Part shown: in pieces, positions 1-9,185 of the stretch
Position numbering within the stretch: position 1 is the first letter of the stretch
Layout: each line of letters opens with the position of its first letter
Origin: Chitinophaga arvensicola
Lineage (GTDB): Bacteria; Bacteroidota; Bacteroidia; Chitinophagales; Chitinophagaceae
Length of the DNA: 64,000 bases
Assembly (NCBI RefSeq): GCF_900110835.1
Contig: NZ_FOJG01000001.1
Span: 2,325,499-2,389,498 of the forward strand
Reading direction: 5' to 3'
Translations under genes and position numbers: made by a program
The notes under the pieces: model-generated
The model's input: only the letters and a program-made list of their open reading frames with translations
Told to the model about the DNA's origin: nothing
The model's database searches: none

Positions 1-1
1 A

Positions 2-76
2 GGGAGCTTAGCTCAGCTGGTTCAGAGCATCTGCCTTACAAGCAGAGGGTCACTGGTTCGAATCCAGTAGCTCCCA
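2..76 (+). tRNA. tRNA-Val (anticodon TAC)
   Basis: A full cloverleaf can be folded. The 7-bp acceptor stem is GGGAGCT (2-8) with AGCTCCC (69-75), the discriminator is A76, the anticodon stem is TCTGC/GCAGA with loop CTTACAA, and the T-arm has GGTTCGAATCC. Anticodon TAC reads GUA (Val). CCA is not encoded. Its promoter lies before the window, so other tRNAs could precede it. Confidence 0.95.
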
Positions 77-93
77 CACTACACACAAACAAG

Positions 94-122
94 AAGGTCC
101 TGCAGAAATGCGGGACCTTTTT
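94..122 (+). terminator. Intrinsic terminator after tRNA-Val
   Basis: AAGGTCC (94-100) pairs with GGACCTT (113-119), extended by TGC/GCG across a six-base AGAAAT loop, and is followed by a T tract. It sits 18 nt after the tRNA. Confidence 0.85.
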
Positions 123-136
123 GCGTTATAGCTGTT

Positions 137-170
137 ACCGGAACGGAGATGATGCCGCCTCCGCTCCGGT
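137..170. terminator. GC-rich hairpin at the 3' end of the antiporter gene
   Basis: ACCGGAACGGAG (137-148) pairs with CTCCGCTCCGGT (159-170) with one mismatch. It lies just past the stop of the minus-strand antiporter gene. No U tract follows on that strand, so it may act as a processing or stabilising 3' hairpin rather than a classic terminator. Confidence 0.5.
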
Positions 171-175
171 AGTTA

Positions 176-2329
176 TTACTTCTTAAATATCCGCTTCACC
201 GCTTTACCCAGTTTATTCAGGTTGGCAATCTGCTCCTGTATAGGCGCCAGCGTCAGATCTTCTGATTGCAGGCCCGCTTCCAGCGATTCAAACTCCCTTT
301 GCTCCGGATACAGCAGGATCACATTATTATCTTTGAAATGACGCTCTAATTTCGCAGGAATGCCATCCATATAGGCATGATACGAGAGGGTACTTTTACG
401 GGCTGTTACCACCACTACGAGATCATCCCGTGTGATTTCTCTCGACAGCACCAGGAAATCTTCTATGGTATCAAACTGACGGAAACTCAGGTCTACACTC
501 ATCTTGGTCTGCTCTGCAAAACCGGCGGTAATGGTTTGTGTTTTCTCATTACAGAACACGAGCAATCTTGCGCCCGCCTGCTTGGCCAGCATAAACATTT
601 TCTGCATGTAGTGAAGGAAGCCCAGTTCATATTCCGCATTGGGCGGCATTACCAGCACCATCTTTTTGGTGGTATTCAGCGGTGAATGGAAGTTACAGAC
701 ATATACTGTTTCCCATACCCGTTGTAATACGTTATCGAGCGTAGTACCGAAGATGCTGCCCAGCCAGCGGTCGGTGGTACTGGTTTTATCGGTCCAGCCC
801 AGTATCACATCGCTGATCAGCAGTTCTTTGGTAGCGCGGGTGATACCATCGGATACGTTGAGATCTACGCGCGTTACCACCTGCACATTGCTTTCCGTAG
901 CAGCGGCATGGATCACGGCTTTTTCCAGCATCTTGTTGTTGAGATGTATTTTTTCTTTGGCCTCTGCGTTATCCTGTACTACAGCCAGCGGATAAATGGG
1001 CGTAGGAGCGTGGTGATCCTTGATCATCACGGCAAAGTCGAGCAACGCTTCTATACGGTCGGGGTTAGAAACCGGCACCAGGATGCGTTCCGGCTGATCC
1101 GGTACTTCCGGTTTGTTTTGTGCTTCCTGTATGGCCATTCTTCTGCCGGCATTTTCGGTTACGAAAGAACTCACCAGGCAGGTAATCAGTATGAGGATCA
1201 CGGTACCATTCAATACAAACTTATCCACAATACCCATGTTATACCCAATGAGGATCACCGCAATGGTGGCTGCCGCATGGGCGCTGCTCAGCCCGAAGAT
1301 TACTTTCCGCTGATCTGCGCTGTATTTGAAAATCAACTGGGTAAACAGTGCTGCCAGCCATTTGCTGCACAGTGCCATGAGTGTGAGGGCGGCAGCAATA
1401 TACCTGGCTTTGGGATCCTTATCGAGCAGTACATTCAGGTCTACCAGCATTCCCACACTGATCAGGAAAAAGGGAATGAAGATGGCGTTGCCGACAAATT
1501 CGATACGGTTCATCAGTGGCGAAGTATGCGGAATGAGCTGGTTCAGTGCCAGTCCGGCGAGAAACGCTCCAATGATACCTTCTACCCCGGCCAGTTCTGC
1601 CAGAAATGCGGAGGCAAATACCAATGCCAGCACAAAAATGAAATGCGAAGTTTTATCGTCCTTTATTTTCTTGAAAAACCACCTGCCAAGCATGGGCATC
1701 AGCCAGAGGATGATAGCGGCAAAAATGGCCAGGGAAATGCCAAGACGCACCCAGAAATAAGTATCCAGGTTGCCGGCCTGTGCGCCGGTAATAATGGCCA
1801 GGATTAACAACACGGCGGTATCGGTGATAATGGTACCACCCACAGCGACTGTTACGGCTTCATTTTTCGTGATACCCAGTCGGCTGGCCAGCGGATAGGC
1901 CACCAGCGTGTGTGTGGCAAACATGCTGGATACCAGTAGCGTGGCCATGAAATTGAATTGCAGCACATAGGTACAGATTGCAAACCCCATCGCCAGCGGA
2001 ATAAAAAAAGTAAAGGCTCCGAAAACCATGCTCCGGTAGCGGTTCTTGAAAAATTCCGTCATATCCAGTTCCAGCCCCGCCAAAAACATAATATATAAAA
2101 GTCCTGCCTTGGCAAACAGGTCTATACTCTCTTTCTGAATGATCTGCAGCCCGTGATCGCCTATCAGCATCCCGGCAATGATCAGCCCTATGATGCTGGG
2201 TATCCGCAGCTTGCGCAACAGGATGGGCGCCAGCAGGATGATAAACAGCAACAGGGCAAAGATCGGCACCGGATCTTTCAGCGGTAAATTCGTATCCATC
2301 AATAAAACCAGTCCTTTCATTATAACCAT
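176..2329 (-). CDS. Cation:proton antiporter (CPA2/KefB-like) with C-terminal cytosolic domain
   Basis: This 717-residue inner-membrane protein probably exchanges K+ or Na+ for protons. The first ~400 residues are hydrophobic, with many membrane segments and typical CPA2 stretches such as PSIIGLIIAGMLIG, FLAGLELD and GAFLAGLALNQLIP. Residues from ~415 are soluble and resemble tandem universal-stress-like domains (RILVPVSNPDRIEALLDFA), as seen in large Bacteroidota antiporters. There is no obvious TrkA-N domain. The annotated start is ATG at 2329; an alternative ATG at 2299 (MDTNLPL) fits homologue starts about as well and there is no clear Shine-Dalgarno for either. The gene stands alone, divergent from clpS. 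The transported ion cannot be read from sequence. Confidence 0.88.
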   Translation of the reverse strand: MVIMKGLVLLMDTNLPLKDPVPIFALLLFIILLAPILLRKLRIPSIIGLIIAGMLIGDHGLQIIQKESIDLFAKAGLLYIMFLAGLELDMTEFFKNRYRSMVFGAFTFFIPLAMGFAICTYVLQFNFMATLLVSSMFATHTLVAYPLASRLGITKNEAVTVAVGGTIITDTAVLLILAIITGAQAGNLDTYFWVRLGISLAIFAAIILWLMPMLGRWFFKKIKDDKTSHFIFVLALVFASAFLAELAGVEGIIGAFLAGLALNQLIPHTSPLMNRIEFVGNAIFIPFFLISVGMLVDLNVLLDKDPKARYIAAALTLMALCSKWLAALFTQLIFKYSADQRKVIFGLSSAHAAATIAVILIGYNMGIVDKFVLNGTVILILITCLVSSFVTENAGRRMAIQEAQNKPEVPDQPERILVPVSNPDRIEALLDFAVMIKDHHAPTPIYPLAVVQDNAEAKEKIHLNNKMLEKAVIHAAATESNVQVVTRVDLNVSDGITRATKELLISDVILGWTDKTSTTDRWLGSIFGTTLDNVLQRVWETVYVCNFHSPLNTTKKMVLVMPPNAEYELGFLHYMQKMFMLAKQAGARLLVFCNEKTQTITAGFAEQTKMSVDLSFRQFDTIEDFLVLSREITRDDLVVVVTARKSTLSYHAYMDGIPAKLERHFKDNNVILLYPEQREFESLEAGLQSEDLTLAPIQEQIANLNKLGKAVKRIFKK

Positions 2330-2381
2330 TTTAAATCAGTAGCTCTCTGCTAAATATGGATAAATTAACGAATAATCCATG

Positions 2382-2389
2382 TAATTTTG
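2382..2389 (+). promoter_or_regulatory. Candidate -7 box of the clpS-aat promoter
   Basis: TAATTTTG matches the Bacteroidota -7 consensus TAnnTTTG and lies 20 nt before the clpS start. No clear -33 TTTG is present, so support is partial. Confidence 0.4.
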
Positions 2390-2408
2390 CGTAAAGCTTT
2401 AATTAAAG

Positions 2409-2717
2409 ATGAGCGATCGTACAAGTACAAAAGGATTACCGGAAGAGGAGATAGATGTGCTGGTGGCGGAAGATGAACAGTTTCCGTTTAGCCTGGTAGT
2501 CTGGAACGATGAAGTGAATACATTTGACTGGGTGATTTCTTCGCTCATGGAAGTTTGCGGGCATACCCATGAACAGGCCGAACAGTGCGCACTGATCATT
2601 CATTTTAACGGAAAGTATGCCGTAAAACAGGGCGAATACCTGAAACTGCGTCCCCTGTGTGAAGCCCTGCAGGAAAGAGGACTGAGTGCCACAATTGAAG
2701 AAATGGCAGGTAGCTGA
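2409..2717 (+). CDS. clpS: ATP-dependent Clp protease adaptor ClpS
   Basis: ClpS binds N-degron substrates and hands them to ClpA/ClpC-ClpP. The 102-residue length is typical. The core is clear: LVVWNDEVNTFDWVI holds the conserved N-D-x-x-N/T-F substrate-pocket segment, followed by the CGHTHEQAEQCALIIHFNGK region and a final basic/hydrophobic strand. The ATG at 2409 is the only sensible start. aat begins 8 nt downstream, so the adaptor and the enzyme that creates Leu/Phe N-degrons are very likely co-transcribed. That context strongly supports an N-degron role. Confidence 0.95.
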   Translation: MSDRTSTKGLPEEEIDVLVAEDEQFPFSLVVWNDEVNTFDWVISSLMEVCGHTHEQAEQCALIIHFNGKYAVKQGEYLKLRPLCEALQERGLSATIEEMAGS

Positions 2718-2725
2718 TTTCTCAT

Positions 2726-3364
2726 ATGCCCGTTTTTCGTCTTAACAAACAACTGATTTTTCCTCCTGTACAGCTTTCTGAGCCGGACGGACTCCTCGCG
2801 GTTGGCGGTGACCTGTCTGTAGAAAGACTGCTGCTGGCCTATCGTTCCGGCATTTTTCCCTGGTACGATGAGCCGCCTATCCTCTGGTGGAGCCCCGACC
2901 CCCGCTTTGTACTTTTTCCCGATGAACTGAAAGTATCTGCCAGCATGAAACAGGTGCTGCGTAAAAAGCAGTTCCGCATTACCTTCAATGAAGATTTTGC
3001 CGGTGTTATTGCCCGTTGCAGCAGCATTCCCAGAGCCGGACAGGCAGGCACCTGGATTACCCCGGAGATGCAGGAAGCCTATATCCGTTTGCATAAAGCC
3101 GGCTATGCCATGTCGGTAGAATGCTGGCAGGAAGATGAACTGGTTGGGGGCCTCTATGGCGTGAAAACAGGCGCCTTCTTTTTCGGAGAATCGATGTTTG
3201 CGACCGTGAGCAATGCTTCCAAAGCCGCTTTCATCACGTTTGTACAGACTTATGCACATGAGCTGGAAATGATCGACTGCCAGGTGCATACCGAACATCT
3301 GGCCTCGCTGGGCGCCGCATTTATTACCCGTGAAGAATTTCTGGAGATCATCGGTTTTTCGTAA
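2726..3364 (+). CDS. aat: Leucyl/phenylalanyl-tRNA--protein transferase
   Basis: Aat transfers Leu or Phe from aminoacyl-tRNA to N-terminal Arg/Lys of proteins, marking them for ClpS recognition. The protein has 212 residues, the usual size. Family hallmarks are visible: FPPVQLSEPDGLLAVGGDLS near the N-terminus, the YRSGIFPWY segment, ILWWSPDPRFVLFPDEL, GGLYGVKTGAFFFGESMF, and the C-terminal IDCQVHTEHLASLGA. It follows clpS by 8 nt and forms a dedicated two-gene N-degron unit. Confidence 0.97.
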   Translation: MPVFRLNKQLIFPPVQLSEPDGLLAVGGDLSVERLLLAYRSGIFPWYDEPPILWWSPDPRFVLFPDELKVSASMKQVLRKKQFRITFNEDFAGVIARCSSIPRAGQAGTWITPEMQEAYIRLHKAGYAMSVECWQEDELVGGLYGVKTGAFFFGESMFATVSNASKAAFITFVQTYAHELEMIDCQVHTEHLASLGAAFITREEFLEIIGFS

Positions 3365-3415
3365 CTTACTTCCCTTCTTATTAACTCCAATTTCTGATTC
3401 TTAAATTTATCCACG

Positions 3416-4027
3416 ATGAAAAAGCTAACGCTTTTGCTAATGGTTGCTGTCCTTTCGGGCATCACCGCGTTCCGTCCTGTTCCCCAAGCTACGCAGGAAG
3501 ACAGAACCCTTCTCATCACTCAATTGCAGCAAACAAGAGATGCCCTCCTGAAAGATGTACAGGGGCTCACCGACGCACAGCTGGAATATAAACCCGCAGC
3601 AGACCGCTGGTCTGTTATAGAATGCGTGGAACATATTACGCTGATAGAAAAGGCGATCACAGAAGGGGAGCAGCACCTGGTGCAGCAACCTGCCAACCCG
3701 GAAAGGAAAAAGGATATTAAAGCTACGGATGAACAGATCCTGAAAAATGTGGAAGACCGCAGCCACAAAGTAAAAGCGCCCGAATATGGCGTGCCCAAAC
3801 ACACTTATGGTTCCAATGCGGAAACCATCAAAGCCTTTACAGATCAACGGGATAAACTGATTGCGTATGTAACGGATACGAAAGATGAACTGCGGGCGCA
3901 TATCATGGATCATCCTGCACTCGGTCCTGTAGATGCGTACCAGTTGTTATTGCTGGATGCAGCACATACCAACCGGCATACACAGCAGCTGGAGGAAGTA
4001 AAAGCAGATCCCGGTTTCCCTAAATAG
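3416..4027 (+). CDS. DinB-like (DinB_2) metal-binding protein, exported
   Basis: The 203 residues begin with a hydrophobic stretch and an AFRP junction, suggesting a cleaved Sec signal (MKKLTLLLMVAVLSGITAF). The rest is a DinB/YfiT four-helix bundle. The His triad expected to hold a metal is present at H73 (CVEHIT), H184 and H188 (AAHTNRHTQQ). The family includes thiol-dependent transferases and many uncharacterised members, so no substrate can be named. Its TAG stop abuts the stop of the convergent mtaB gene with no gap. Confidence 0.82.
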   Translation: MKKLTLLLMVAVLSGITAFRPVPQATQEDRTLLITQLQQTRDALLKDVQGLTDAQLEYKPAADRWSVIECVEHITLIEKAITEGEQHLVQQPANPERKKDIKATDEQILKNVEDRSHKVKAPEYGVPKHTYGSNAETIKAFTDQRDKLIAYVTDTKDELRAHIMDHPALGPVDAYQLLLLDAAHTNRHTQQLEEVKADPGFPK

Positions 4028-5305
4028 TTATCTGAGCTCCCAGTCTATCAGCTGGTTGTGCCATTCCTGGCGGAAAGGAGTGGTTACCTTGATGTAATTA
4101 TCGGTGTAACCCTCCATCATGCCGTCTTTGCCCAGTGATTCAAACAACACTTTCCTGGTTTGATCCAGGTGTTGTTCATTGAAGAACTGTTGTTTTTTAT
4201 GGCTGAGGTTACGCAGCATTTTGTTGCGTTCATTCCGTATGTGAACAGGCACTACCGGCTTGATATCCAGGGCAGCGGTATTTGCTCTTTCAGAATAGGT
4301 GAACACATGGAGATAGGACACATCCAGTTCATGCAGGAAGTTATAGGTTTCCTGGAAATGCGCATCGCTTTCTCCGGGGAAGCCTACGATCACATCCACG
4401 CCGATAGCGCAATGTGGCATAAACTGTTTGATGAGGGCTACTTTTTCAGCATACAGTTCACGACGGTAACGGCGGCGCATAAGCCCCAGGATTTCGTTAC
4501 TGCCGCTTTGCAGCGGAATATGGAAATGAGGCATAAACCTGCGGCTGTTGGCCACAAATTCAATGATCTCATTGGTGAGCAGGTTTGGTTCTATGGAAGA
4601 AATACGATAGCGGGAGATGCCTTCTACCTTATCTAATTCCTGTGCCAGTTCAAAAAACGTTTCTTCTCTTTTCTTACCCCCTTCAAAGCCTTTTCCAAAG
4701 TCACCCAGGTTTACGCCGGTGAGTACAATTTCTTTCACACCGGTGGCAGCCAGGTCATTGGCGTGTTTTACCACGTTTTCAACACTATCGCTGCGGCTTT
4801 TACCCCTGGCCATGGGAATGGTACAGAAAGCACAGGTATAGTCGCAGCCGTCCTGCACTTTAAGGAAGGTACGGGTGCGGTCGTTTAAAGAATAGGAAGC
4901 ATGGAAACTATTGACATCCTCAATATCGCAGGAGCAGATTTTGGCGCTGTCTCCTTTGGTGAGTGTTTTGAGGTGTTCTGCGATGTTGAATTTTTCAGCA
5001 GCACCGAGTACCAGGTCCACCCCTTCAATGGAGGCAATTTCCTGTGGTTTGAGCTGCGCATAACAGCCGGTAATGACTACCATGCTGCCGGGCGCCCGGC
5101 GTTGGATACGGCGTACCAGCATACGGCACTCCTTATCGGCATTGTCTGTTACAGAACAGGTGTTGATCACATACACATCTGCCGTTCCGTCGAAATCCGT
5201 TTTTACAAATCCATCCTGTTCCAGCAACCTGCTTATTGAGGAGGTCTCTGAAAAATTCAGCTTACAGCCGAGTGTATGAAATGCTACTGTTTTTACCTGT
5301 TCCAT
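4028..5305 (-). CDS. mtaB: tRNA (N6-threonylcarbamoyladenosine37-C2)-methylthiotransferase MtaB
   Basis: This radical-SAM enzyme converts t6A37 to ms2t6A37 in tRNAs reading ANN codons. From the ATG at 5305 it has 425 residues. The N-terminal UPF0004 domain supplies the auxiliary 4Fe-4S cysteines C14 (HTLGCKLN), C50 (NTCSVT) and C81 (TGCYAQ). The radical-SAM CxxxCxxC is C154-C158-C161 (DGCDYTCAFC), and a TRAM-like C-terminus follows. Spacing and GCKLN favour MtaB over MiaB or RimO. A longer frame to 5317 would use TTG; ATG at 5305 is preferred. A TACCTTTG box (5313-5320, minus) lies only ~8 nt before this ATG, implying a very short leader. Confidence 0.93.
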   Translation of the reverse strand: MEQVKTVAFHTLGCKLNFSETSSISRLLEQDGFVKTDFDGTADVYVINTCSVTDNADKECRMLVRRIQRRAPGSMVVITGCYAQLKPQEIASIEGVDLVLGAAEKFNIAEHLKTLTKGDSAKICSCDIEDVNSFHASYSLNDRTRTFLKVQDGCDYTCAFCTIPMARGKSRSDSVENVVKHANDLAATGVKEIVLTGVNLGDFGKGFEGGKKREETFFELAQELDKVEGISRYRISSIEPNLLTNEIIEFVANSRRFMPHFHIPLQSGSNEILGLMRRRYRRELYAEKVALIKQFMPHCAIGVDVIVGFPGESDAHFQETYNFLHELDVSYLHVFTYSERANTAALDIKPVVPVHIRNERNKMLRNLSHKKQQFFNEQHLDQTRKVLFESLGKDGMMEGYTDNYIKVTTPFRQEWHNQLIDWELR

Positions 5306-5387
5306 AAAGGGAGGCAAAGGTAGGAACTTTTTATGTCATAGTTGGGTAAGGAATTTTTGACTATTTTGCGCCGCGTTCTATGGTTTT

Positions 5388-5837
5388 ATGAAATCAATGC
5401 AAAAATATCTCCCGGTGCTGTTGTTATCCATCTTGTTGCTGGCCGGTTGGCAGCAAAAGTGGTGGAAAAGTGCGCCTGTGCCGTCTTCCCCTGGCAGCAG
5501 GCCTGTGTTGGCCCCCGGCAGTAACGTCAGTGATAGTGGGGTTATCAACAACGCGGTTATTAACCGGCATTCCCATTTGGAATATACAAAACATGCCATC
5601 TGTCGGATGGGGTGCCGTCAGGTGACAACCGCCGAAGTAGAAGAAATTCTGGCAGCAGGCAAAATAAATATGGAGAAGTCCAACCCGGCAGATCGTCCCT
5701 GTCCTACCTATGCGCTGGAAGGCTATTCCAGTGAAGGCCAGCACCTGCGTGTGGTTTTTGCCCCCTGCGATGCCAACAATGCCAAGGTGATCACCTGTAT
5801 AGACCTGGACAAAGACTGGAGCTGTCATTGCGATTAA
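5388..5837 (+). CDS. Membrane-anchored DUF4258 domain protein
   Basis: The 149 residues start with a short basic region and a hydrophobic segment (YLPVLLLSILLLAGW), giving an N-terminal anchor or signal, then a Ser/Pro linker. Residues ~62-149 look like DUF4258: a TKHAICRMGCRQVTTAEVEE helix, a YALEG strand and the closing VVFAPCDANNAKVITCIDL. DUF4258 resembles BrnT/RelE-type toxin folds, but here it is exported and has no antitoxin partner, so a toxin role is not supported. Several cysteines (the C-terminus ends CHCD) hint at disulfide or metal binding. Function unknown. Confidence 0.75.
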   Translation: MKSMQKYLPVLLLSILLLAGWQQKWWKSAPVPSSPGSRPVLAPGSNVSDSGVINNAVINRHSHLEYTKHAICRMGCRQVTTAEVEEILAAGKINMEKSNPADRPCPTYALEGYSSEGQHLRVVFAPCDANNAKVITCIDLDKDWSCHCD

Positions 5838-5954
5838 CAAAAGCTGCAGGCGATGGTCGGCCACCAGCGCCCTTGCGATTAATCCACGTCCTGTTCCGTA
5901 TAATTAGTAATTTTCTTCGTAGTTTTCCGCCAGATTAAACCTTCAGAGGCGTTT

Positions 5955-6722
5955 ATGAATTTTTTATTGAAACCGTTGCGTGTTATTTATGTGATATACG
6001 CCGCTGCTACTTTCCTGGGCATTATGTTCCTGATATTGCCGCCTATTTTCCTGGCCTCTTTACTGGGCCGGCAAAAAGGGGGAAACATTATATTTTATTT
6101 CCTGCGTTTCTGGGCACATACCTGGTTCCCGCTGGTAGGCATGTGGGTAACCCGCAAATATGAGTGCGAACGTGATGAAGAACCCTGTATCTATGTGGTA
6201 AACCATCGCTCCTATCTTGATGCCGCCATTGCCGTAAAAGTAATGCGCCTGCCTTTCCGCCCGCTGGGTAAGGTGGAGATGTCTAAAATACCTTTCTTCG
6301 GATTTATCTATAAAAACTCTGTGGTGCCGGTAGACCGCTCCAGCGCAGCCGCCAGGGCCCGCAGTGTCAGGGAAATGATGACTGCCCTCAAAGCAGGAAT
6401 TTCTATCCTGGTATTCCCCGAAGGCACTACCAACGAAAGCGATCAGCCGTTGCGTCCCTTCCATAACGGTGCATTCCGGATGGCCATCGAATTACAAAAG
6501 CCCATTAAGCCGGTACTTTACCTGGATGCAGGCCACCGCTTACCTCATAAAGGGCCGATGCATATTTCACCCGGTAAATGCCGCGTAGTATTTCTGCCTC
6601 CCATTCCTGTTACAGGACTGACCCTCGATGATATCAATACCCTGAAACAACGGGTGTTTGATGTGATGGACACCGAATTACGTAAATATCATAAATATCC
6701 AACCCTGCAGCCCATAGGATGA
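5955..6722 (+). CDS. 1-acyl-sn-glycerol-3-phosphate acyltransferase (PlsC family)
   Basis: The 255-residue membrane-associated enzyme probably acylates lysophosphatidic acid to phosphatidic acid. An N-terminal hydrophobic segment (residues ~8-35) is followed by the PlsC domain. The catalytic HX4D motif is NHRSYLD (H84, D89), the substrate-binding block is FPEGTTNE near residue 155, and RPLGKVEMSKIPFFGF forms the intermediate block. Its stop overlaps the priA start by 4 nt (ATGA), implying translational coupling. Related ornithine-lipid or lyso-lipid acyltransferases share these motifs, so the exact acceptor is inferred. Confidence 0.88.
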   Translation: MNFLLKPLRVIYVIYAAATFLGIMFLILPPIFLASLLGRQKGGNIIFYFLRFWAHTWFPLVGMWVTRKYECERDEEPCIYVVNHRSYLDAAIAVKVMRLPFRPLGKVEMSKIPFFGFIYKNSVVPVDRSSAAARARSVREMMTALKAGISILVFPEGTTNESDQPLRPFHNGAFRMAIELQKPIKPVLYLDAGHRLPHKGPMHISPGKCRVVFLPPIPVTGLTLDDINTLKQRVFDVMDTELRKYHKYPTLQPIG

Positions 6723-9157
6723 AGTACGCAGATGTAATATTGCCATTGGCGTTACCTAAAAACTATACTTACGCGGTTCCCGAAAATATGTCTGCCCTGC
6801 AGGTGGGTAGCCGGGTAGCTGTACAATTAGGAAAACAAAAAAAGTATGCCGGTATCGTGAAAGCCATTCACGAGCAGGCCCCCCCGTATAAAACAAAGCC
6901 ACTGCTGGATATGCTGGATGCTGATCCAATCGTATATCCGACTCAGTTAGCCTTCTGGACCTGGGTAGCGGCTTACTATATGTGTACGGAAGGAGAAGTG
7001 CTCAATGCCGCTCTTCCCGCTCACCTCAAGCTTTCCAGCGAAACATTGCTGCTTTTTAACGATGCCTTTGGCGATGATTTCACCGCACTTGATGATGATG
7101 AATACCTCATCGCGGAAGCCCTGCATATCCGCAAGGAACTGCGCATCGAAGAGGTACAGATGATCCTCGATAAATCAGAAGTATACTCTGTTATCAAAAA
7201 ACTGATCGAGAAAAAAGTATTGCTGGTATACGAAGAGCTGAAAGAAGTATACCGGGAGAAGCAGGAAAATTATGTGCAATTACACGCCGATTATCACGAA
7301 GAATCTCAATTGGCTGCACTCTTCAATGATATGGGCCGCGCACCCAAACAAATGGAACTGCTGCTGGCCTACCTGCACCTGCAAAAAACGCAGGGTGAAG
7401 TATTGCAAAAGGAACTGCTGAAAAAATCCGGCGCCACCACTGCGCAACTGAAAGGACTGGTAGATAAGAATATCCTCTGGGTGGAGAAACGCACGGTAGA
7501 CCGCATTCCTACCGGTAAAGTAGATACACAGATCGATTTCAACCTGAGCCCGGCCCAGCAAACCGCACTCGGAGAAGTACAGACCCATTTTAAAGATAAA
7601 CAGGTAACCCTGCTCCACGGCGTTACTGCCAGCGGCAAAACACAGGTATATGTGAAGATGATGGAAGAATGCCTGGCCAGCGGAAAACAGGTATTGTATC
7701 TGTTGCCGGAAATAGGCCTCACGGCTCAGATCATCCGCCGGCTGCAGAAACATTTCGGCGCCAGCATCGGCATCTACCATTCCCGCTTTAACAACAACGA
7801 GCGCGTGGAAATATGGAACAAGGTAAAAACCGGCGAGATACAGATTATACTGGGCGCCCGTTCCAGCCTGCTGCTACCTTTCCGCGACCTGGGACTCATT
7901 ATCCTGGATGAAGAGCACGATGCCTCCTATAAACAACAGGATCCCGCTCCCCGTTATCATGCCCGGGATGCAGCAATTTATTACGCGGGCCTCTTTAAAG
8001 CAAAAGTACTGCTGGGTTCTGCCACTCCTTCCCTGGAATCGTATTTTAACGCCCAACAGGGAAAATACGGACTGGTAGAACTGAATGAACGCTTCGGCGG
8101 CGTAGAAATGCCCGCTATTGAAGTGGTGGATATCAAAAAGGAAATGGCGGAAAAAACGATGGACGGTCATTTCACCTCCGCACTTAAAGCCGCTATTACG
8201 CAGAGTATGGCAGACGGTAAACAGGTGATCCTGTTCCAGAACCGCCGTGGCTATGCGCCTTTCCTGCTTTGCACCACCTGCGGCTGGATACCGCATTGCA
8301 AGCAATGCGATGTATCACTCACGTATCACAAAAACCAGGATAAGCTGCACTGCCATTACTGTGGTACCCGCTATCCCTATGTGCATACCTGCGCTGCCTG
8401 CGGCTCACAGACGATTGAACCCAAAAGTTTTGGTACGGAAAAAATAGAAGATGACCTGCAGGTGGCTTTTCCCGAAGCCCGTATTGCCCGCATGGACGTG
8501 GATACCGTCAGGAATAAAGACAGCCATAATAAACTGATCCAGCTGCTGGAAGAGCGTAACATCGATATTCTCGTAGGTACCCAGATGGTAGTAAAAGGAC
8601 TGGATTTTGAAAATGTGAATCTTGTCGGCATCCTGAGCGCCGACAACTTGCTGGGCTTCCCCGATTTCAGGGTTAATGAAAGAGCCTTCCAGATGATGGA
8701 ACAGGTAAGTGGTCGTGCCGGTCGTAAACATGGAATGGGGAAGGTGCTTATTCAGGCCAGCAATACCCGGCATCCGGTGTTGCACTACGTAATGGCGCAT
8801 GATTATAAAGCCATGTTTGAAGCAGAAATAGCAGAGCGGCAGGTATTCGGTTATCCGCCATTTTTCCGCCTGTTGAAATTAACCATCCGTCATAAAAACC
8901 AGCAGGTGGCAGAACAAGCCGCGCAAATTCTTGCCAGCTGGCTGCAACCACATATAGGCGCACAACTGGTAGGCCCCGCCGCGCCACTCGTGGCCCGGGT
9001 ACGTAACAACTACCTGCAGGAAATGCTGATTAAATTACCCCGGGAGGCCCGGTTAATTACCCATATCAAACGCGTTTTGATGGAGTTCATCATCCAGCTG
9101 AAAACGGAAAAAAGATTCCGTTCGGTAGTGATTATTCCGGATGTTGATGGCGTGTAG
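6719..9157 (+). CDS. priA: Replication restart helicase PriA (primosomal protein N')
   Basis: PriA recognises stalled forks and reloads the replicative helicase. The 812 residues match the family. An N-terminal 3'-DNA-binding domain (residues 1-110) is followed by a winged helix. The helicase has Walker A GVTASGKTQ at ~301-309, the DEEH Walker B at ~397 and a C-terminal lobe with GTQMVVKGLDF and QVSGRAGR. Between ~518 and 562 lie paired cysteines (CTTCGW, CKQC, CHYCG, CAACG) for two zinc sites. It overlaps plsC by 4 nt. The pairing with a lipid acyltransferase is probably positional rather than functional. Confidence 0.97.
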   Translation: MKYADVILPLALPKNYTYAVPENMSALQVGSRVAVQLGKQKKYAGIVKAIHEQAPPYKTKPLLDMLDADPIVYPTQLAFWTWVAAYYMCTEGEVLNAALPAHLKLSSETLLLFNDAFGDDFTALDDDEYLIAEALHIRKELRIEEVQMILDKSEVYSVIKKLIEKKVLLVYEELKEVYREKQENYVQLHADYHEESQLAALFNDMGRAPKQMELLLAYLHLQKTQGEVLQKELLKKSGATTAQLKGLVDKNILWVEKRTVDRIPTGKVDTQIDFNLSPAQQTALGEVQTHFKDKQVTLLHGVTASGKTQVYVKMMEECLASGKQVLYLLPEIGLTAQIIRRLQKHFGASIGIYHSRFNNNERVEIWNKVKTGEIQIILGARSSLLLPFRDLGLIILDEEHDASYKQQDPAPRYHARDAAIYYAGLFKAKVLLGSATPSLESYFNAQQGKYGLVELNERFGGVEMPAIEVVDIKKEMAEKTMDGHFTSALKAAITQSMADGKQVILFQNRRGYAPFLLCTTCGWIPHCKQCDVSLTYHKNQDKLHCHYCGTRYPYVHTCAACGSQTIEPKSFGTEKIEDDLQVAFPEARIARMDVDTVRNKDSHNKLIQLLEERNIDILVGTQMVVKGLDFENVNLVGILSADNLLGFPDFRVNERAFQMMEQVSGRAGRKHGMGKVLIQASNTRHPVLHYVMAHDYKAMFEAEIAERQVFGYPPFFRLLKLTIRHKNQQVAEQAAQILASWLQPHIGAQLVGPAAPLVARVRNNYLQEMLIKLPREARLITHIKRVLMEFIIQLKTEKRFRSVVIIPDVDGV

Positions 9158-9185
9158 CCATGAACGTTACTTGAAATACGGGTCT

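Noticed and set aside
908..1807. 299-residue open frame on the plus strand
   Set aside because: It is antisense to the antiporter gene, has shadow-type composition and no recognisable domain.
5388..5837. DUF4258 protein as a BrnT-like toxin
   Set aside because: It is exported and has no antitoxin gene beside it.
5828..5882. Direct repeat TTGCGATTAA (5828-5837 and 5873-5882)
   Set aside because: Only 10 bp, two copies, one overlapping a stop codon; likely chance.
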